Shown: piece after piece, positions 60,199 to 64,000 of the stretch
How the letters are laid out: every line of letters starts with the position of its first letter
Numbering within the stretch: the stretch's first letter is position 1
Origin: CAVWNR01 sp963756525
Lineage (GTDB): Bacteria; Actinomycetota; Actinomycetes; Mycobacteriales; Jatrophihabitantaceae
DNA: 64,000 nt
Reading direction: 5' to 3'
Assembly: GCA_963756525.1 (NCBI GenBank)
Contig: CAVWNR010000004.1
Location: 186,001-250,000 of the forward strand
The notes under the pieces: generated by a model
Database searches by the model: none
What the model was told of the DNA's origin: nothing
What the model saw: the letters and a program-made list of their open reading frames with translations, nothing else
Made by a program: the position numbers and the translations under genes

Positions 60199-60854
60199 TC
60201 ACCGTGCTGCTGGTCGACGACCAGCCGCTGCTCCGCGCCGGATTCCGGATGATCCTCGACGCCCAACCCGACCTCACCGTGCTCGGCGAAGCCGGCGACG
60301 GCGCGGCCGCCATACGCGACGCCGCCCGGCTGCGACCGGACGTGATCCTGATGGACGTGCGCATGCCCGGCGTGGACGGGGTCGAGGCCACCCGCCGCAT
60401 CCTGGCCACCCAGCCGAACACCCGGATCATCATCCTGACCACCTTCGACCTCGACGAGTACGCCTACGCCGGGCTGCAAGCCGGCGCCAGCGGCTTCCTG
60501 CTCAAAGACGTCACCCCGCCCGAACTGCTCACCGCCATCCGCGCCGTCGCGCACGGCGACGCCGTGATCGCCCCGTCCACCACCCGCCGGCTGCTCGACC
60601 ACCTCTCCGGCCAGCTCACCCCACCCCCCGCCATCCGCCTCGAGGCGCTCACCGACCGCGAACGCGACGTGCTATTGCTCATCGCCCGCGGGCTGACCAA
60701 CGCCGAAATCGCCGCCGCGCTGCACCTGGCCGAAGCCACCGTGAAAACCCACATCGGCCGCATCCTCACCAAACTCGACCTCCGCGACCGGGTGCACGCC
60801 GTCATCCTCGCCTACCAGACCGGCCTGATCACCAGCCACCACCGCAACGAATAG
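60195..60854 (+). CDS. NarL/LuxR-family response regulator
   Basis: This 219-residue regulator has a receiver domain with acidic D8-D9, phospho-acceptor D54 (ILMDVRMPGVDG), Thr in IILTTFD and Lys in FLLKDVTP. A LuxR-type helix-turn-helix follows (LTDRERDVLLLIARGLTNAEIAAALHLAEATVKTHIGRILTKL). It should act with the kinase encoded just upstream and control the ABC exporter genes of the same operon. The operon ends in a strong hairpin 2 bp after the stop. Confidence 0.95.
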   Translation: MITVLLVDDQPLLRAGFRMILDAQPDLTVLGEAGDGAAAIRDAARLRPDVILMDVRMPGVDGVEATRRILATQPNTRIIILTTFDLDEYAYAGLQAGASGFLLKDVTPPELLTAIRAVAHGDAVIAPSTTRRLLDHLSGQLTPPPAIRLEALTDRERDVLLLIARGLTNAEIAAALHLAEATVKTHIGRILTKLDLRDRVHAVILAYQTGLITSHHRNE

Positions 60855-60856
60855 CC

Positions 60857-60891
60857 GTGCGGGCACGGTCGTTCATTGACCGCACCCGCAC
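60857..60891 (+). terminator. Hairpin after the exporter/two-component operon
   Basis: The 14-base arms GTGCGGGCACGGTC and GACCGCACCCGCAC pair at 12 positions around the loop GTTCATT, starting 2 bp after the response regulator stop. No T-tract follows. Confidence 0.6.
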
Positions 60892-60984
60892 TACCGGATC
60901 GATCTCGTCAGGCATGTCGCGCGCCGAAGGAGAAGGCCCCGCAAAGCACCCAACCCCCGACGGCACAAACCAGGAGGCCTCAAG

Positions 60985-61305
60985 TTGACCGCAAAGCAGA
61001 CCTACCTCTACAAGCTGATCCCGCCCCGCCCCACCTTCTTCGCCGATCAGACCAACGACGAAGCGGCGATCATGGCCGAGCACGTCGCGTACTGGCGGGC
61101 AAACATGGCCGCCGGCAGCGCCGTCGCCTTCGGCCCCGTCCTCGAACCCAACGGGGTATGGGGGTTGGCCGTCGTTGAAGTGGACAGCGAGGACGACGCG
61201 CAGCGGCTACCCGACTGCGACCCCGCCGTAACCAGCGGGCTCGCGCACGCCGAGATATACCCAATGCCCCGAGCGGTCGCACGCCCCCACGGGCCCACCA
61301 CGTAA
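60985..61305 (+). CDS. YciI-like (YCII-related) protein
   Basis: This 106-residue cytoplasmic protein has a ferredoxin-like alpha+beta fold of the YCII family. YLYKLIPPRPTF is strand 1, EAAIMAEHVAYWRANMAAGSAVAFGPVLEPNG contains the conserved His and GP, and VWGLAVVEVDSEDDAQRL follows, with a short tail after AEIYPM. The start is TTG at 60985, set by a good AGGAGG ribosome site. The family's function is mostly unknown; some members are dehalogenase-like. Confidence 0.88.
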   Translation: MTAKQTYLYKLIPPRPTFFADQTNDEAAIMAEHVAYWRANMAAGSAVAFGPVLEPNGVWGLAVVEVDSEDDAQRLPDCDPAVTSGLAHAEIYPMPRAVARPHGPTT

Positions 61306-61484
61306 ATCCAATTCCCTTCCCCTGTCGCGCGGTGCGTTGCAGGGGTGAACAATGCACGACTCAGATGTCACCCGTGTTCACGGTCATCATGCCGCGAGTC
61401 GCGCCGATCGCCGTATTTCTGCGGCAGCGCTGCGGCTGGATCGGGCTTACGGTAGCGGGGACGAGTCGGGAGGGTGGCCGGCGG

Positions 61485-62294
61485 ATGCAGGTGGGCGACA
61501 TCGCGGTGCTGCCGGTGCACGATGGCACCTGGCGGCTCGCGCCCGGGGCGCTGTTTGCCAGGTCGGATGACGACTGGTTGGCGCACCGGCAGTTTCTCGA
61601 CCGGGACGGGAAGTTGCCGTGCGAGGTCGGCGGGTTTTTGGTCCGGGCCGGCTCGCGGTTGATCCTGGTCGACGCCGGCGCGGGACCCGACAGCTCGGGA
61701 ACGGGGCAGTTCATGGCCAGCCTGGACGCCTCGGGGTTCCGGCCGGACGAGGTTACCGACGTCGTGCTGACCCACCTGCATTTCGACCACGTGGGGTGGA
61801 CCAGTGACGGCTCGCGGGTCCTGTTCGAGAACGCGACCTACCGCTGCGATGAACGTGACTGGACATTCTTCATGGGACCGGGCGGCTACGACGAAAGTCA
61901 GGCGCTGGCAGCCTTCGGTGGGCTGCCGGCCGCCGAACGGCTCGCGCCGGTCGAGGGCCGACTGGAGACCTGGTCCGGCGACGTCACGATCGCGCCGGGT
62001 GTGAACCTGCGCGCCGCGCCGGGGCACACACCGGGCAGCACGATCGTGGTGCTGTCCTGCCACCAACAGCGCGCGGTGCTGCTCGGCGATGTCGTGCACT
62101 GCCCGGTCCAACTGCTCGAGGATGAGTGGGAGATGATCGGTGACGTCGATCGGGCGCTCGCGCAGCGCACCCGGGAGGCGCTGGCCCGCGAGTTCGAGGG
62201 CACCGGGGTCGCCATGGCGGCCGCCCACTTCCCCGACATGAGGTTCGGGCGACTGCTTCTCGGGCAGGGCCGGCGCAGCTGGGTCGTCGATTGA
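61485..62294 (+). CDS. MBL-fold metallo-hydrolase
   Basis: This 269-residue metallo-beta-lactamase-fold hydrolase shows VDAGAGPDSSG, the metal motif THLHFDHVGW, a later His in APGHTPGSTIVVL, LLGDVVHCPVQL with the bridging Asp, and the final His in AAHFPDMRFGRL. The pattern resembles lactonase-like (AHL lactonase or AttM-type) members, but the substrate is unknown. ATG 61485 is preceded by GGGAGGG; an earlier in-frame ATG at 61332 adds a stretch with no family likeness. About 1 kb of decayed sequence follows. Confidence 0.92.
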   Translation: MQVGDIAVLPVHDGTWRLAPGALFARSDDDWLAHRQFLDRDGKLPCEVGGFLVRAGSRLILVDAGAGPDSSGTGQFMASLDASGFRPDEVTDVVLTHLHFDHVGWTSDGSRVLFENATYRCDERDWTFFMGPGGYDESQALAAFGGLPAAERLAPVEGRLETWSGDVTIAPGVNLRAAPGHTPGSTIVVLSCHQQRAVLLGDVVHCPVQLLEDEWEMIGDVDRALAQRTREALAREFEGTGVAMAAAHFPDMRFGRLLLGQGRRSWVVD

Positions 62295-62345
62295 CGCAGG
62301 GCACGGCGCGACTCGACGCGGTGGTTCCGCCGGTCAGATCAGCCG

Positions 62346-62500
62346 TCATACCGTGCACGAGCGGGTTGTGCCGGTGACGGGGCTGCGCTTCGCCGAGGAG
62401 CCTGTCGGCGAGCGGCCCGACACCGGTCGTCCCAAGTGGATCGCGCCCAGCCCGGCGCAGTCCGGAAAGGTGAGATCGCGATCATCCAGTGCTGTGAGCG
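62346..62500 (-). pseudogene. Possible STAS-domain (anti-sigma antagonist) remnant
   Basis: One minus-strand frame reads LTALDDRDLTFPDCAGLGAIHL. This resembles the DLxxLxFxDCAGLGAL core of STAS proteins. It has no intact start or N-terminal half and degenerates after GRPVSGRSP, so any gene here is dead. Confidence 0.3.
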
Positions 62501-62879
62501 CCGGCCGGGTCGAGACGCTCGGCCAGCACCGCGCACAGCAGGCCGGCCTCGCGGCCGACCCGCATCTCGTCCGCACCGCCCGGCGCGGCGTGGCTGGCCT
62601 TCTGTCCCTTCCGCGGGGGGCGCCAACCAGCGCACCAGCATCCCGCCGACCGCGCGACGCGTCGGCCCGGACGGGTCCGGCCTCGATCCCAGTCACGGCC
62701 CGGTCGCCCCGCGTGATCGACCGTCTCCGGCAGGATGCGTGCGAACCCCGGGTGTCCGGATCTAGCCGCGAATTGCGAACGTCGTCGACGAGCGGGCTGG
62801 GCTCGCCGAGCTGACCGGCGAATCCGTCTTCAGCGCGGCATAGAAAGACGCGAGTGCGGCGCAGATCTTGCGCAGGACA

Positions 62880-63085
62880 TGTCGTGTGCGTCAGCGTGGT
62901 TGCGCAAGGTCGCGAAGGTGACGCGGCAAGTGGACGCGGCACGCACGCAGATCGACGCCAGCTCCCCGGCTCGGTGGAGGCGGGTGACCCGGGGGTGGAG
63001 TGTTCAGGGCAGCAGGGCATGGGTTCGCTGGACCGTATCCGCCCACAACCTCGCTCACGCACGGTGCATCCAGGATCAGCCGGCC
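62880..63085 (+). pseudogene. Possible transposase C-terminal remnant
   Basis: One plus-strand frame reads WLRKVAKVTRQVDAARTQIDAS, then PARWRRVTRG, then WTVSAHNLAHA. The series resembles the end of some DDE transposases (RRV-x-RGVEGRIS ... WAVLAHNL) with the middle deleted. There is no start, no catalytic DDE triad and no visible inverted repeats. Confidence 0.35.
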
Positions 63086-63373
63086 GTTGGCTGCGGCGAT
63101 CCAGACATGCACCGCGCGCGGACCGGGCCGGCAAGGAGCTGGCCGCGTTCCTGATCGAGCTCGACGCCCGCGGCGCCGGCCAACGACCCGACGGCACGCG
63201 ATCGCGGCCGATAGGCCGGCGGCGACGGGTCCCGCCCCGCAGATCGACGGGAGTGCGTGCGCTTCTCCGCCAGGTTGATCAACTGGCCGCGGCAGTCTGT
63301 TCTGGAGGTACGCGATCAGGGGCGCCGGTTGCGTGTCACGCACGCCGGCCGTCCGGGCGCATCGCGATCCGGG

Positions 63374-64000
63374 TCAGCTGAGCTGCTCGTGAATGAAGTC
63401 AAGGGCCCGGTGGATGGCCAGCCGTGACTGCTCGCTGTCGTCGGTGGTGTCGAAGGCGTGGTGACCGTCCGGTACGTCGATGACGGTCAAGGTGACACCG
63501 TGCCTAAAGGCGGCGTCGATGAATTCCTGTTGTGCGCCAAGTAAGGTCGGCGAATCCAGGCCCGCCCGGGTCAGCAGGATCGGTACCCGGGTGCGAGCGG
63601 TCAGTTCCGCGGCCGGGGAGAATCCTGCAGCCGGCCCGAGCGGGTGCAACATCGGGTAGGACAACGCCACGGTGCGCAGCCACGGCGCCGGCTGCCGCAG
63701 CACCGTGGCCGCGAGTGGGCCGCCCCCGGAGAAGAACCAGATCGCGACCCGGTCGGGGTCGACGTCGGCGCTGTCTCGGATCGCGTGCAGGATCGAGGCC
63801 AGTTGCCCGGCAGCTTTCGGGTAGTCGATAGAACGCAGCAGCGCGTGGTCGAACATGACGGCCGCGATCCCGCGTGCCGCCAGCGCCGCGGCGTAGCCGC
63901 GAAACACCGGCCATTGCCTCGGCGCAACATTTGGCGGCTCGCGCATCGGGCCGCCATGCACCAGCACCGCGACCGGAGCCGGGGTGCGTGTGTTCGTGGG
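63374..64000 (-). CDS. Alpha/beta hydrolase (dienelactone-hydrolase-like), cut by right edge
   Basis: The last ~208 residues of a hydrolase whose 5' end lies beyond the window are visible. Open codons continue through 64000. An oxyanion segment LVHGGPM is near the visible start, then VFRGYAAALAARGIAAVMFDH. The nucleophile elbow is IWFFSGGGPLAATV with Ser, the acid is in LLTRAGLDSPTL, and the catalytic His is in VPDGHHAFD. The pattern fits dienelactone hydrolase or prolyl-oligopeptidase-like esterases. The substrate is unknown. Confidence 0.88.
   Translation of the reverse strand, partial: PTNTRTPAPVAVLVHGGPMREPPNVAPRQWPVFRGYAAALAARGIAAVMFDHALLRSIDYPKAAGQLASILHAIRDSADVDPDRVAIWFFSGGGPLAATVLRQPAPWLRTVALSYPMLHPLGPAAGFSPAAELTARTRVPILLTRAGLDSPTLLGAQQEFIDAAFRHGVTLTVIDVPDGHHAFDTTDDSEQSRLAIHRALDFIHEQLS

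Larger units (their letters stand above)
62295..63373. other. 1.1-kb region of decayed sequence without intact genes
   Basis: Frames here are short or have the arginine/alanine/proline-rich composition of antisense GC-rich DNA. Two remnants can be suspected: a STAS-like piece on the minus strand near 62346-62500 and a transposase-like piece on the plus strand near 62880-63085. No terminal inverted repeats or target duplications are visible by eye. Confidence 0.5.

Overview
The window is a GC-rich chromosomal segment from an actinomycete. The evidence is taxonomic markers rather than a database match: a mycothiol-dependent formaldehyde dehydrogenase, RpfB-type resuscitation-promoting factors, an LAXTG (class E sortase) surface protein, a homodimeric AceE-type pyruvate dehydrogenase, and many leaderless genes with a TANNNT -10 box 6-7 nt before the start codon. 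It could belong to any of several mycelial or soil actinomycete orders and I do not assign a genus. There are about 57 protein genes, one tRNA, several intergenic palindromes and two patches of gene remains. I see no phage, CRISPR array or intact insertion sequence.

Layout. 1-2336: an ABC exporter with a LolA/RseB-like exported partner, cut by the left edge. 2206-9827: surface and secreted proteins (a 5'-truncated LAXTG protein, an M1 metallopeptidase, a 1418-residue beta-helix plus M14 carboxypeptidase). 10012-11780: an Lrp regulator, Hsp20, dodecin and an XRE regulator. 11881-15022: a polyhydroxyalkanoate (PHA) locus with a phasin-like protein, PHA synthase, a 38-residue reading frame coupled to the synthase, and a DoxX membrane protein with a histone-like tail. 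15136-18068: tryptophan dioxygenase, kynureninase and a fatty-acid desaturase. 18206-28497: tRNA-Gln and housekeeping genes (glmU, prs, rsmA, two RpfB paralogues, tatD, metG, Uma2, rsmI). 28521-34482: protein O-mannosyltransferase, acyl-CoA synthetase, ROK kinase, TSUP permease, SDR.

34688-48430 is the most coherent block. An IclR regulator, the three urate-to-allantoin enzymes and a purine permease are followed by a tight operon aceE-aceF-lpd-maeA-aceB. Purine breakdown can end in glyoxylate. Malate synthase (aceB), malic enzyme (maeA) and pyruvate dehydrogenase together form the dicarboxylic acid cycle described for glyoxylate oxidation, in which glyoxylate is fully oxidised while acetyl-CoA is regenerated. 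All enzymes of that cycle are in one operon here, and its E3 subunit carries two extra lipoyl domains.

48466-64000: mycothiol-dependent formaldehyde dehydrogenase, an unrecognised protein, a MOSC protein, an NCS1 permease, a tandem universal stress protein, a DinB-like protein, a PEP-mutase/isocitrate-lyase family enzyme, an Fpg/Nei glycosylase, an ABC-2 exporter fused by overlaps to a two-component system, a YciI protein, an MBL-fold hydrolase, about 1 kb of decayed sequence, and an alpha/beta hydrolase cut by the right edge.
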